Part shown: in pieces, positions 23,120-33,355 of the stretch
How the letters are laid out: each line of letters starts with the position of its first letter
Position numbering within the stretch: position 1 is the stretch's first letter
DNA from: Elysia marginata
Taxonomy: Eukaryota; Mollusca; Gastropoda; Plakobranchidae
DNA: 34,114 nt
Reading direction: 5' to 3'
Assembly: GCA_019649035.1 (NCBI GenBank)
Contig: BMAT01002019.1
Location: forward strand, 304,966 to 339,079
The notes under the pieces: model-generated
Told to the model about the DNA's origin: nothing
Seen by the model: only the letters and a program-made list of their open reading frames with translations
Databases searched by the model: none
Translations under genes and position numbers: made by a program

Positions 23120-23219
23120 GTCAGGTATTAAAGGCAATATGTGCCAAATTTCATCATCTTATGCCTTTTGGTTGTTGATTTATGGAGGTGGGAAACTTAT
23201 TTATGAAACGGACCTCGTA

Positions 23220-23410
23220 GAGCTAGACTCAGTAGAAGAGGTAGAAGAAAGACAAAGACCTGTAGATCTGATCTCCTCAGCCCTAGATAATCCAGTAGTA
23301 GAACAAAGACAAAGATCTGCAGATGTAGATATAGATCTCCCAAATCTAGACCCCGTGGCCCTAGACAATCATTGCATTAATTGTATGTGCGAACAGTGCT
23401 AATAGATCTT
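23220..23410. repeat. AGATCT-rich patch, right of mariner, with open frame
   Basis: AGATCT occurs at 23264, 23313, 23333 and 23404. The stretch is made of two imperfect units of about 65-75 bases (near 23231 and 23294), each with a GACAAAGA-CTG-AGATCT block and a CCCTAGA end. A + strand frame stays open to a stop at 23400-23402 and reads as acidic, Leu/Asp/Val-rich sequence. It may be an old coding exon or only a repeat free of stops. Confidence 0.6.
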
Positions 23411-23589
23411 ACACGGCTTATGTTGTCTATCCAAGAATTCTTCGCAATTGATGTAAGTACCATTATATACCAGTACATCTGCTTTACTCACACATTCTCA
23501 AGTCCCTTCGGTATGATGCAATTAGATCATTTATTATTTACCACCCCCTCATACTGTTCGTAGAACAGGTACTTTGTTAGTTATTATAA

Positions 23590-23735
23590 CAATAATAATG
23601 ATGATGGTGATGATGATGAAGATGATGATGATGATGATGATGACTATGATGATGATGATGATAATAATTATAATAATAATATTAACAACAAAAACAACAA
23701 CCGACAATAATAATGATAATACATAATAATAAATA
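23590..23735. repeat. (GAT)n / (AAT)n compound microsatellite
   Basis: GAT and AAT triplets with GAC/AAC interruptions. The poly-Ile frame on the - strand is an artefact of the repeat. Confidence 0.95.
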
Positions 23736-23912
23736 CCGTGTATAAGAGATTTCTGTAGCAGCACCGTTCTCAAAAAGTGCTCGATTGCTCTCCACAGTTA
23801 CGTCTTTATAAAATTATTTAAATAGGCATACACACCATAATTATAACTACATGAACATAAAAAACTATCGTTTTAGGGGTTATCTTTATTGCTTTTTATC
23901 AAATTTTTCTGA

Positions 23913-23974
23913 AGCAAGCAGAGACAAACTGATATGGTATTGCTACCAGTGCTAGTAAAAGTAAATAATTATGG
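23913..23974 (+). repeat. Direct repeat, copy 1
   Basis: It starts AGCAAGCAGAGACAAACTGA, goes on to TTGCTACCAGTGCT and ends near AATTATGG. It matches 25211-25278 apart from a 12-base insertion there and a few changes. Confidence 0.85.
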
Positions 23975-24825
23975 ACAGTCATCTGCACTCGGGTAGTTTC
24001 TTTTGCCTCGCAGAGACCAGTTCAAATCAGTCGGATGTCGAAAGTTTTAATTTGAGGAAACTGCATTTTTTAACTAGAATTAAGCCTCTTTTTCTCTCAT
24101 TCTAATTAATATCTGTTTATCAAATTTTGGTAGTTTCGTGCAATTTCCAACGTTTAGAAAGTTTAGAAACTGCAGTGTCTAAAATATCAACACATTTGCA
24201 GTGTGTAAAAGGCGACATCTGACTAGTTTTGAATAGTCACGAGACATTATGACCCACTGCGACTACACCTATGCAATATAACGGATCTATCACTTTGTAT
24301 GGTATAAAGACTCAGAGGCCGGTGGTGTTTGATATACATGTACAATATATAACGTTTTCCTGATACGAATGCTTAAGGTCTTGTCTGTCGCTGTGCATTC
24401 CAAAGTAGTCTTGGCCATATGCAACTTTCTGGCTTCGCAAATGTTGCTGCTGTTTGTCCAAACAAAAAAAAGACATTAAAACTTCCTCATCCTTTTTAAA
24501 GTTAAAATGAAGAGATCTTCAGATAGACTACTTTACTTGTGATAATGCCTAGGTTTAATATCTAAATCAATAATTGGGCTTTTCAAGGGCTCGAGTTCAA
24601 GTAATGTTTCTAACTGTTGAGACATACTTTACGTATTATATAAAGTACAAATAGTTATACTATAGCCATACACCGCCACAGGAACTCTCAAGACTTAACA
24701 TAGTGATTTCCCTTTTCAGGCCAATATCGCACGTTTCACGAGTTCATTACGGCTGCTTTTTAAGCGCTTAACTACTATCATTCCAAAACATGCAAACAGT
24801 AATTTCAGTTAGGTACCAATTTTAC

Positions 24826-24947
24826 AGGTGGGGAGGACTTATGTAAAATTGCTTTCCTATGACATTTACAACATGAGTCATGGTTTGGATCGAACTCGCA
24901 ACCGTCAAATCACGAGTCTGGCTCGCAACTATTGAGCTACGCTCCCC
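24826..24947 (-). mobile_element. tRNA-headed SINE (or tRNA-like relic), - strand
   Basis: Read on the - strand from 24947: GGGGAGCGTAGCTCAATAG, with an A box of the form TAGCTCAATAGTTG (24939-24926) and a B box GAGTTCGATCC (24897-24887). A functional tRNA is unlikely, because the 3' acceptor strand that should pair with GGGGAGC is absent and the sequence runs on into a non-tRNA body. The 3' end is set only roughly. A weak possible duplication is CCAAAACATGC (about 24782) against CCAAAAATGTGC (about 24945), which would put the left end near 24794. Confidence 0.65.
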
Positions 24948-25210
24948 AAAAATGTGCTAGAATAAACAGGAAACATGTCTTCTCTGCAGCAAGGCTTTAC
25001 GATGTAACAAAATCTTTCTTGAGGTGAGCCTTTAGTCCTACATTTAACCGGGGTTGTGAATAGTCCTCATAACATTCGATCTTTCATTGGCTTCATCACG
25101 AATTGACGTTAGGGTCGGTGTTCTTCTAGGTGCCAGGTCTGGCTCAGACATCGTCGATCAGGGATTTTCATGCCTCTCTGTCCTCAGTCTGTCGGAACAT
25201 GTCAAGCTTT

Positions 25211-25278
25211 AGCAAGCAGAGACAAACTGATAATATCAGTGATATGGTCTTGCTACCAGTGCTGGTAAATTATTATGG
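25211..25278 (+). repeat. Direct repeat, copy 2
   Basis: Same sequence as 23913-23974, with an extra AATATCAGTGAT after ACTGAT that looks like a local duplication, since GATATGG follows in both copies. Confidence 0.85.
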
Positions 25279-28152
25279 TCGGTGTTATTGACATAAAATC
25301 AACTGTCATGCTGTATAGAAAGTCGAATCTTTCTGTCATATTAGTTTTGGAATGAAGATTAGTTTTGAAGTACAAACCAGGCTCTAGCAAATAAGGATTG
25401 AATAATGAAGAAATAATTGATAATTATATTAATAAAGAATCTATCCTTAGCTAGTTATTTTCAGAGGGTTTTAAATGAATGTCATTTCACTTTGCCTTCT
25501 TTGTATTTCTTTATATCACATCAAGATAAATATACAGAAAAAATATACAATATCTTAATAAATAGGTTGATAACTAATAAAATAACGGCGGATGTCTAAA
25601 ACGACGTTAACGACGACGAAGACGAAAACGGTTATGATATTGAATTGATGATAAAATGACATTTGCGAATGTGATCAAGATAACATTGGCAATTATAATT
25701 GGAATTAAAAGTGATAATAACAAACAAAAATAACAGCCACAAATTGCAAATTGTTGAAAGTCAAAGAAAATAAAAAGCGTAAATTTTGAATTGGTATAAG
25801 TTTATTGTCAAATCTTTTACATTAACGATTAAAAGATCAATTCTAAAAAGTAAAAATGTGAACCATTTTTTTGCGTAAAAAAGAGGGAGAACTAAAAATG
25901 AAAACCAATTTAAATTACAGACTGCCATAATATATTTGTTACGTGTTTAATGATTCTATATGAGGATTCGTCTAGAAAATTATTATAACAAAACCTTCAG
26001 CAGCTAACTTAATACAATACATTCAGGCATTTAAAGAACTTCCGAAGCGAAAATTCGAAAGAGGAAGTAGAAAGGTAAGATACATTTGTTTCAAGTTTGT
26101 AAAATATGATCGTGTAATGCACGTTTAGAGAAAAAACGCATGAGCACAAAGCTAAGAGATTCCTTGATATTGAACCGAAAATCCGCTGTAGAAATAGCAT
26201 GATTCTGTGTGTTTTAAAGTGAAGTAAGCCACGACTACCGAAGAGGTGCTTAAAATCGTGGGTTACAGGCCCTGAAAAATTTATTTCATGCTTATCTTCG
26301 ACCAGTCTTACTCTTAGTTTATCTTTATGATCAAAATAAAAATTTAAAGACGCAGATCTCCAAACTGCTATTTAGATAAAACAAAACAATCTTGAATGAT
26401 GTAACACTTTGCGCCGAAATAACAAATTCGGAAATTTATTTTATATCCCTCTGAATTTCACAAGCAGTAGATCCTCTAATTACGTTAGACCTGTCTGCTG
26501 GGAGATCGTTGATCTTTAAGTTCCCTAACGTATATTGCAATGTCTACCTTACCCTTCAACCCAAAATGCCCCATTAAATGGTAGGCCTAAAGGAACATAA
26601 TTATACTAAAGAGCAGATTTACAGCAAAAGCAAAGGAATGTGCTTTACCCTTTTGTCAACTGCGTGGTTTATTTCGGAAACGAAAGAGCAAAAAGAGAGT
26701 TGTGCTATGCATGGCATGCGTTATTGCATTTTTTTTCTCTCTTGATTTTAAATGCTTTAAAAAACCGTGGACAAGATGTGTTACAAAATGATCTAGTACA
26801 GAATAGAACTATTGCTCTCCTTTCCGCTGAACAAATTTGCGACTTTCAAAGAAGACATTTTTGCTGAAAAACTTAACAGAAAGAATCACTTAATGGTTAG
26901 CAAAGCAGGTAGCCTTGATGAGCCATGGAAACATTATCAGATACAATATAAGATACATTAATGATGCTAGATCATGTAATATCAATGTCGGTATTGTCTA
27001 ATTTAACACAGCCGTATTTATACTGTTTTACATCTGAAAACTATATGAAAATAAAAAACAACAACAAAGAAGCATTGTTGTATTAATGATAACGTTATTG
27101 CAATTGAAATTGCCCGTTTTTAGTTTTTTGCGAAAATAGGGAAGATTTATGTTCTTTGAGGTGAAGGTCAGAGCAGTACAAACGCGAAAGCACTTTTTGT
27201 TGAATGTAATAATTATAATTTTAGCTTGCAACTACACTTATTTTGTTTGTAAGAGTGCATGTGGGAGAGGAGCAGGTCTTAGAGGTTCTACTTACCCTTT
27301 TATCTAATGAAAATAGAATGATAACTTCATAACGATACTTAACTTATATTATCTGCAATGTCCTCTTATGACTTATACTCGTAAAATTCGCTAAGAAATT
27401 TTGAGAAGAGGTAATGTTTGAACACAAAAAAGTTGACAATTCTATAATTTTTCCAGTCCAGCTTTGTTAAAAATCAACAAACAAAATGAATTGGAATAAA
27501 ACGATTGTAGTAAAATTGTGCTTTGTTAAAATTATTTAAACAAATGTACCGTTATCGCCCCTGCCGTTTACAAACAAAATTTGAGTAGGTTTTTTTTATC
27601 ATTTTCGATAAAGTTTTAAAACTAGATTTAATAAACTGTACAAATTGTGTGATAAAATAAAATGGATTAGTTGCGCATATTCCCATGTTCATCAATGTGC
27701 ACAAGAAAATACATATACTATTATTGCTTTTACAATTAACAGATACCTAAACCTTTACACTAATATTCATAAATCTGCACTTCATTAATTATCGAAGGCA
27801 ACTCATGCAAACACCACCTAAGTGGCCAAATATTGGATTCTTGCTTTGGGATACATTTTACTGGACAATTATCTGTGGAAAACTCAGCGCAGAATTTTTA
27901 AAAGCGCTGGAAAGTGAGTCAGCATAATTTCAATGTGAGGGCAATAAGAGACACAAATGTTGAAGTTAAGGAAATTTATCAAGCAAACGGTAGGTGACAA
28001 GGAAATTGATATTAGAGCCTGTGACAAAAAGCCCTGATTTTGTCGTTTGTGATGGTGGACAAGGTATTTTAATGCATAGCAAAGAAAATAAGATTGTTTT
28101 GAAAAGGCTATTCAAATCTGTCCCTTTTAGACTACATTTTTTTTGTGGTTAT

Positions 28153-28158
28153 TTTATT
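28153..28158 (-). promoter_or_regulatory. Possible poly(A) signal of the - strand gene
   Basis: AATAAA on the - strand, about 170 bases after the stop at 28330. The position is reasonable for a short 3' UTR; chance occurrence is possible. Confidence 0.45.
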
Positions 28159-28329
28159 GAAAATGTCTGAAAAAAATATTTTGAAGTAGTTTAAGAGATG
28201 TAAAACATTGAATCATTATGATTCCCTGTTGTTTCTGAAAATACTTTGTTCCCCATCACAAACGTCAGATTTACGGTCTTATGTAATACGTATTAATGAG
28301 ACAGATGGCAGGCTTTCTTTATACGGCAG

Positions 28330-28936
28330 TCACCGGTCCATGAAGTGCCCATTGGGAAGGTCCAGAAGGATATCGCCATTGACCAGACAGTGTTCATCTA
28401 TCGGGTGCTTCAAACGTCGAGGTATGTACACTTGGGAGGCGCCGGGGTCCAAGCGCTCAGCAAAGCCGTTGGACTCCGCGGATTCTGAGGGCGGTCCATA
28501 GCCATTGGGCTCTCTGTCATCTGTTAGTCGCTCGATAAGGGGTATGTCGTTGTTTTGATAATCACGCTCATTGTTGCCGGTTCCGTTTGGTACGTTGATT
28601 GCTGTAGTTGCAGATGAGGTGTCAGTTCCTATGTAGTTGTTGTTGGGAGAGCGAATGACTTTTGAGGAAGTGAATGTCCTTGGCTTAATCTCCACGGACG
28701 TTTTGAACCACTTCCGTTTGGTGTCGGAGCGAATGTCGAGAGTGGAAACGAAGCGCTGCTCGGCAGTTTTCGGCCGGACAAACGTCGTATCCGAGTAGGC
28801 TCTCGGCCGGACTCGAGGCTCACAGAATGTGCGGGAGACGTATCGTCGTCTGGACGAGTTGATCCACAAAAAGGCCGTATCCGAATACTTGACCGGGTGC
28901 AACACAGGTCGGAAATCTACCTGCTCTTTGTACCGT
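28330..28936 (-). CDS. Unrecognised gene, terminal coding exon
   Basis: Open for about 200 codons in DNA clearly richer in GC than its surroundings, preceded by a good acceptor TTATCTTCCAG. The first base completes a split Arg codon from the exon at 29407-29678. It encodes RYKEQVDFRPVLHPVKYSDT and onward: a basic first half with repeated YSDT-like motifs (KYSDTAF, AYSDTTF, RSDTKRKW), an Asn/Thr-rich middle, then an acidic stretch (IPLIERLTDDREPNGYGPP) and the end LLDLPNGHFMDR, stop TGA. No membrane segment, signal peptide or Cys-rich domain is seen, so it is probably cytosolic, perhaps the tail of a larger protein. I do not recognise the family. It is convergent with UGCG. Confidence 0.8.
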
Positions 28937-29271
28937 CTGGAAGATAAGAATAGGTGGAGATAGAAGAACGTAGATAGATGATATAAAAGTAGGTTTGGTA
29001 ATAAACACTAGAAGTTAAATTTAAAAACAGTAAACTAGAATAAAAAGAGGTACTCAATCATTGATACGTTTATATTTTATCCTCGCTTTTATGTTTTCTG
29101 ATTCTTCAGTAATTGATATCCAGGGAGTTTCAAAACACATGTCCGTACCTGTCTGTTACTGTTAGTCTGTCAGCTTGTTTTGTCAGATGTTATTTGTTTT
29201 TTGTTGGTTTTTTTTTTAACGGTGGAACCTTCTGTGTCGGACTTTGACTCTCTGTCAGGATGTTTGTGTGC

Positions 29272-29308
<37 letters not shown>

Positions 29309-29406
29309 ATTCGTTTTTTTCTCTATGAGCTTTTCTCTCTGTCTCACTCCCCAACATGCCAACGGGTAATGCCACCACGTCCGCCCTATCGTTCCATTGA
29401 CCTCAC
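28937..29406 (-). other. Intron of the - strand gene
   Basis: 470 bases with donor AG|GTGAGG (29406) and acceptor CTTCCAG (28937). The phases on both sides agree (2 then 1 base). It contains a CT/TGTC tract at 29272-29308. Confidence 0.75.
29272..29308. repeat. (TGTC)n-(TC)n
   Basis: A short compound microsatellite within the intron. Confidence 0.9.
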
Positions 29407-29678
29407 CTATCATCCGAGTACACAAGTTGACTGGTAACCGTGGCTTGTTGGTACCCGGGTCTCTCCACCACAGCGACTGTCTCCGCCGCTCTGTCTATAG
29501 CTATGGGGGAGCTCTCTGTTGGCGCGACAACCATGGCTACAGCTTCGGGTCCGGATCTCGGTTCAGGACTCAGTTTGGGACTCGGTGCCGTTGTAGGGAA
29601 GTGGCAAGAGGCAACGTTTGTTGTGGACAGGGGGAACGGTTCTTCCAGAAAGCCCCAGCAAGGCAGCGGTCCCGAAGG
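29407..29678 (-). CDS. Unrecognised gene, penultimate coding exon
   Basis: A 272-base open stretch ending in a consensus AG|GTGAGG donor whose phase fits the exon at 28936. The proposed acceptor is TGTTGCAG at 29679, after a T/A-rich (ATT)n run that is a poor but possible polypyrimidine tract. Residues are Pro/Ser/Thr-rich (FPTTAPSPKLSPEPRSGPEA), then VVERPGYQQATVTSQLVYSD. The last block adds another YSD. A competing + strand frame exists at 29440-29742, but it runs into the microsatellite and has no splice support. High GC also argues for an exon. The 5' end is the least certain part. Further exons must lie beyond 29678, probably outside the window. Confidence 0.65.
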
Positions 29679-29685
29679 CTGCAAC

Positions 29686-29738
29686 ATGATGATAATGATA
29701 ATAATAATAATTATAATTATAATAATAATAATAATAAT

Positions 29739-29769
<31 letters not shown>

Positions 29770-29785
29770 ACAACAACAACAATAC
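29686..29785. repeat. (AAT)n microsatellite with CAA end
   Basis: AAT/ATT triplets for about 80 bases, then ACAACAACA. It directly abuts the proposed acceptor of the - strand exon. Confidence 0.95.
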
Positions 29786-32700
29786 ACGTACTGGGTTATA
29801 AAACAGAACTCGATTTTGCCTCAACACATATACTGATATAGAATCACGTTTGCCCAATTATCTGTTGCCCTATAATGATGCTTTTTCCGGCCTTTACTGC
29901 AAAACTACCCCGAAACCGCCAGCCATGGCTGGGCAAAATAGATGATATAAAGAGTTATAGGGAGAAAACTTCTACTCGGCCAAACTTTAAAAATTTCGCT
30001 GCCGAAAAAAAATCAGGGGCCACATTAGAAGACATCCAGGCATCACAGCACAGTTTGCGACCACATTGCAGATAGAGTAACAATGACTTTAAGCTTTCCC
30101 GCGGCTTGATGTTCATTATCATATAAAGATTGCATATGTTGAATACGAATTATCGCTTGTGGAAAAAAATGCAGGAATTAATGAAAAGCTTGAAGCATGA
30201 TTTAAGAAATCCCACTTGCTACACTCAACAAACTTGTGAATAAATATACATTTTTACTCTTTGAAAAGTTCAAGCTGAAGCCAGCATCATGAAACTTCTC
30301 ACTTTGTACCTTAAAATAATCAAATATTGCCGAATATTTTTCAAATGAAAGTATCCCTATGTTTTCCCTCTTACAGTTACATGGTACTTATTTGATCATA
30401 CATGCTAGATTTTCCATGTGATCAAACTAATTTTGATTGCATATGATCCGCATATGTGTCTCATGGAACTTTGGAAGGCATTCAAATTCCAAACGCAGCT
30501 TAAAAACGTCTATGACGTGAACATGGCGGTTAAACAGGTTTTAGAAACGATGAGGACATTTGTGATAGAAACTAAAGAAGAAGACGTTTGAAGAATGAGG
30601 GGAAAAAAAGTTAAAAGCGTGAAGATAGAAAGAGTCGTGACAGCGTCATGAATGAAAGAGCAAGATAAGTCTAAATACAGGAAGGGTGGAAAAAGAATAA
30701 CAAAGGAATTAAAAGGCAACAGTTTATAAGAGATAGGCGAAAATGATGTCATAAATAAAGAAGAGGGTTAATGAATAGAGAGAAAGCAAACAAGGAAGAA
30801 AAAATAGTGACTTCAAACGAAGCAGAACGAAGTACATGAAACGGTAAAGAAAAATATAGGAAGTTATTACAAGAAACTAAATCAGAAATTTCCTTTAAAA
30901 AATTTAAATACATTAAGCAACTCATATAGCAGGTATTCCTATGGGTAACTTAACTTTGACCCATGGGGAGGAATTGCGTGCACAGAATGGGGAAAGTAGG
31001 AGAGGTGAAGAGAGGCGGTGTTGTATGGAAAGAGAAATATTTGAGATAGCATGCTCGAAAATCGCCACATTTAGAACCATAAATCACAGTACATAGTTCT
31101 TGTATAAGGCGTTGCCACAAAGCAAGCGGAATGAACAGCTATCTAATACAAACTTAAAAAGACAATGAAACAAAAAGGACAGATACGCAAAATTAATAAA
31201 CCCACCCTTGAACGAACTTGTGACACATCAAATGCTTCAACGATAAGGCAGTTATTGAGTAAATTTATGGTTAGCCTGTTCGGTTTCAAGTGTCATGACC
31301 TTTTACTGTATCTATTCAAGGCGACAAAAAAGAAGCTCCAATTTATTGTACACTGTTACAGTATTGATTGAAACAGGGTCAAATACATAAACGGTGATGA
31401 TATCGGTGAGGTTCAGTTATCAGCGAGAACAAGCTTAACAAATATTTGTATAAACATTCAAAGTTTGACATGCAAATCAAGTGTTAAAGCAAAGTCTGCA
31501 ACCATCAAACAAATTCTCTTAAGTAAGGGTCGCGATGTTGAACACATCACGTGGCGAATGCGCTGTTGATACAGGAAGAACACAGAGGCGAAAACTTTGC
31601 TTGAATCTTGAAAGCAAACACTCCATGCAAACAGAAGCCTAAAGTCACCCCCTCTTTTGAAAACTATAGAATCTAGATTTCTTAATTTTAAATCATTTTA
31701 AACGTGTAGTTCATAAAGGGCAAAAGAGGTAAATGCATAGTTTTTGAAAGGGTGACACCTCAAACAACCGAGACACACTGCCATGTTATGCTCTCTAGTT
31801 GATAAAATGTTGTTGCTGGATTGAAGTTGAGTGAGACAAACGCAAAAATTCTTAAAGAATTTCGACTTATCTTGCATTAATAATATTATTATTTGTTATT
31901 ATTTTTGTCTTTTCTTTCTTTCTTTTTCTTTCTTCTTTTTTTTTTTTTTTTTTTTTTTTGGGGGGGGGCCCCAATAATCATACGCTTTTAATATTTTTTA
32001 ATTGAATCTTTCCAGAAATAAGTTGTCCTTTAGGCAAAAAAAAAAATTTGAAGGTGTCTACTAAATATCGAAAGTAATTTCAAGCGCCACATTGTGAAGA
32101 ATTAACAAGGGAAAATTTTGTGAGACGAATGAAATCTTTTCAAGACTCCAAGCCATTTACAGCTAGCACGAAGAATGAGGCATCATTTTTGGTCGCGCCA
32201 CATTACCTGTTGATGTCAAAATTCGTGGTGCTAATGGCGCATTCAAAAGGATTAAAGGCACAAGACAATCACAAACAGCTAGGTCGTTCGAAATACTGAA
32301 CATTCAGCTACATAGTTCACTTAGAATTGGTATAATGGTGTCTAATGCAATGGTCAACAGCTGGAAGCATTTATATGATGGCAGGTTGCCAATACATGTA
32401 CCAACGAAGAAGCCACGTATACAATGCATAGAAGCGAGGAGAAGGTCTTTATTTTCATACACATGTAGTTTCTTTTCATAGAGCATGCGTGTTATAATTG
32501 TAAGTCTAACTCAGTTTTCAATCCTTCCAATCCGTTCATGTACTAATGTTATTGCTTCTAATATTGAAGTTCCGTTTTCTTTTATTCTCTCTCAATTTTC
32601 TACCTCTTTATTTAGCTATTTATTATTATATTAACTTATATAATTAACTCTAAGCCAATATTTCTCTGATAAAGTTTTTTTTTTTTTACTTCCCAAGTTT

Positions 32701-32826
32701 CTTTCATGAATACGGATTCGTAATTATTTTATCCAGCAGTCTGCACTATCTGCCTCCTCTCTCCTTATCTATAATTTTTTTTTCTATTTATATGTGCTAA
32801 CTTAGCTCGCTCCGTTTGAAGCAAAT
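29786..32826. other. AT-rich stretch, no supported gene
   Basis: Probably intron or upstream region of the - strand gene. Open frames at 29875-30075 (+), 30510-30752 (-), 31165-31371 (+) and 32304-32486 (-) lack recognisable features or splice support. The purine-rich stretch 30540-30880 is low complexity. Confidence 0.6.
31936..31972. repeat. T24-G9-C4 homopolymer block
   Basis: Twenty-four T, then nine G, then four C in a row. It may be an assembly or sequencing artefact. Confidence 0.95.
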
Positions 32827-32958
32827 ACTTTCCCTCCCTGAATATAACTTTCTATCCCCACCCATCTCTTTCTCTCCCTCCTCCTGCCTTGTACTTTCCC
32901 TTCCTCTTTGTAATTTCTTATCCCCACCCATTTCTTTCTTTCCCTCCTTCTGCTATGT
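32827..32958. repeat. Two-copy 66-base tandem repeat, pyrimidine-rich
   Basis: ACTTTCCCTCCCT at 32827 and ACTTTCCCTTCCT at 32893. Both continue to ATCCCCACCCAT and a CCCTCC/TCTGC end. In the + frame this gives a 22-residue repeat around NFLSPPISF. A third, very weak unit may follow. Confidence 0.8.
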
Positions 32959-33312
32959 TTCTCCCGATTACCATTTTTCCTTTAGTTTCTCCACTTGTCT
33001 TTCCTGTTTTCTATTCCCTCCATCTTTCTCGTCACAAAAATCGTTTCAATCTAGGGTGAACTCTCAGATCACAACACCATAAAAGGAGATACAAAGTGAT
33101 GTGGCACAGAGAAGGAGAGTAAATCAATAACAGGATTCATTACAAAAAAATAAAGAAAAATAAGGCTGGCAGAGATGACACAAGCAAGTTCTACAGCATG
33201 AAGGTTGAAAATCAATTTTAAAAAAAGCAGCTGTATAAATAATTACACAAGAGCATGGAAAATAGAATCACAGAAGATAAGAAGAAAAGTAAGATGGAGT
33301 AATACTCACATA

Positions 33313-33355
<43 letters not shown>

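Larger units (their letters stand above)
21870..23217 (+). mobile_element. mariner element with intact ends, decayed
   Basis: A TA duplication (21868-21869, 23218-23219) flanks terminal inverted repeats that begin CGAGGTCCGTTTCATAAATA and are identical for 28 bases. A second inverted block, TGAAATTTGGCACA, lies about 55-70 bases in from each end. The total length, about 1.35 kb including 76 bases of N (true gap size unknown), is normal for mariner. The single coding region on the + strand is of mariner type with DD34D spacing. The ends look usable but the gene is broken. Perfect TIRs with a damaged gene suggest moderate age, or past mobilisation by an active relative. Confidence 0.95.
23736..28152. 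other. Intergenic AT-rich stretch
   Basis: No supported gene. It holds the - strand SINE (24826-24947) and the direct repeat pair (23913 and 25211). From 25285 to 28150 I see only AT-rich sequence and short chance frames such as those at 25417, 26009 and 26640. Confidence 0.65.

Noticed and set aside
24887-24947. Functional tRNA gene on the - strand
   Set aside because: The boxes are present, but the 3' acceptor strand is missing and the T arm pairs poorly; a tRNA-headed SINE fits better.
25020-25200. Possible 3' fragment of another LINE on the - strand (FRQTEDREA and KSLIDDV readings)
   Set aside because: Only short, stop-broken similarity to generic LINE ends; not enough to call.
29440-29742. 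+ strand open frame of 100 codons
   Set aside because: It opposes the - strand exon, which has a phase-matched consensus donor; this frame runs into poly-Ile from the (AAT)n tract.
29875-30075. + strand frame of 66 codons with mixed composition
   Set aside because: It looks a little protein-like but has no motif and no neighbour to join.
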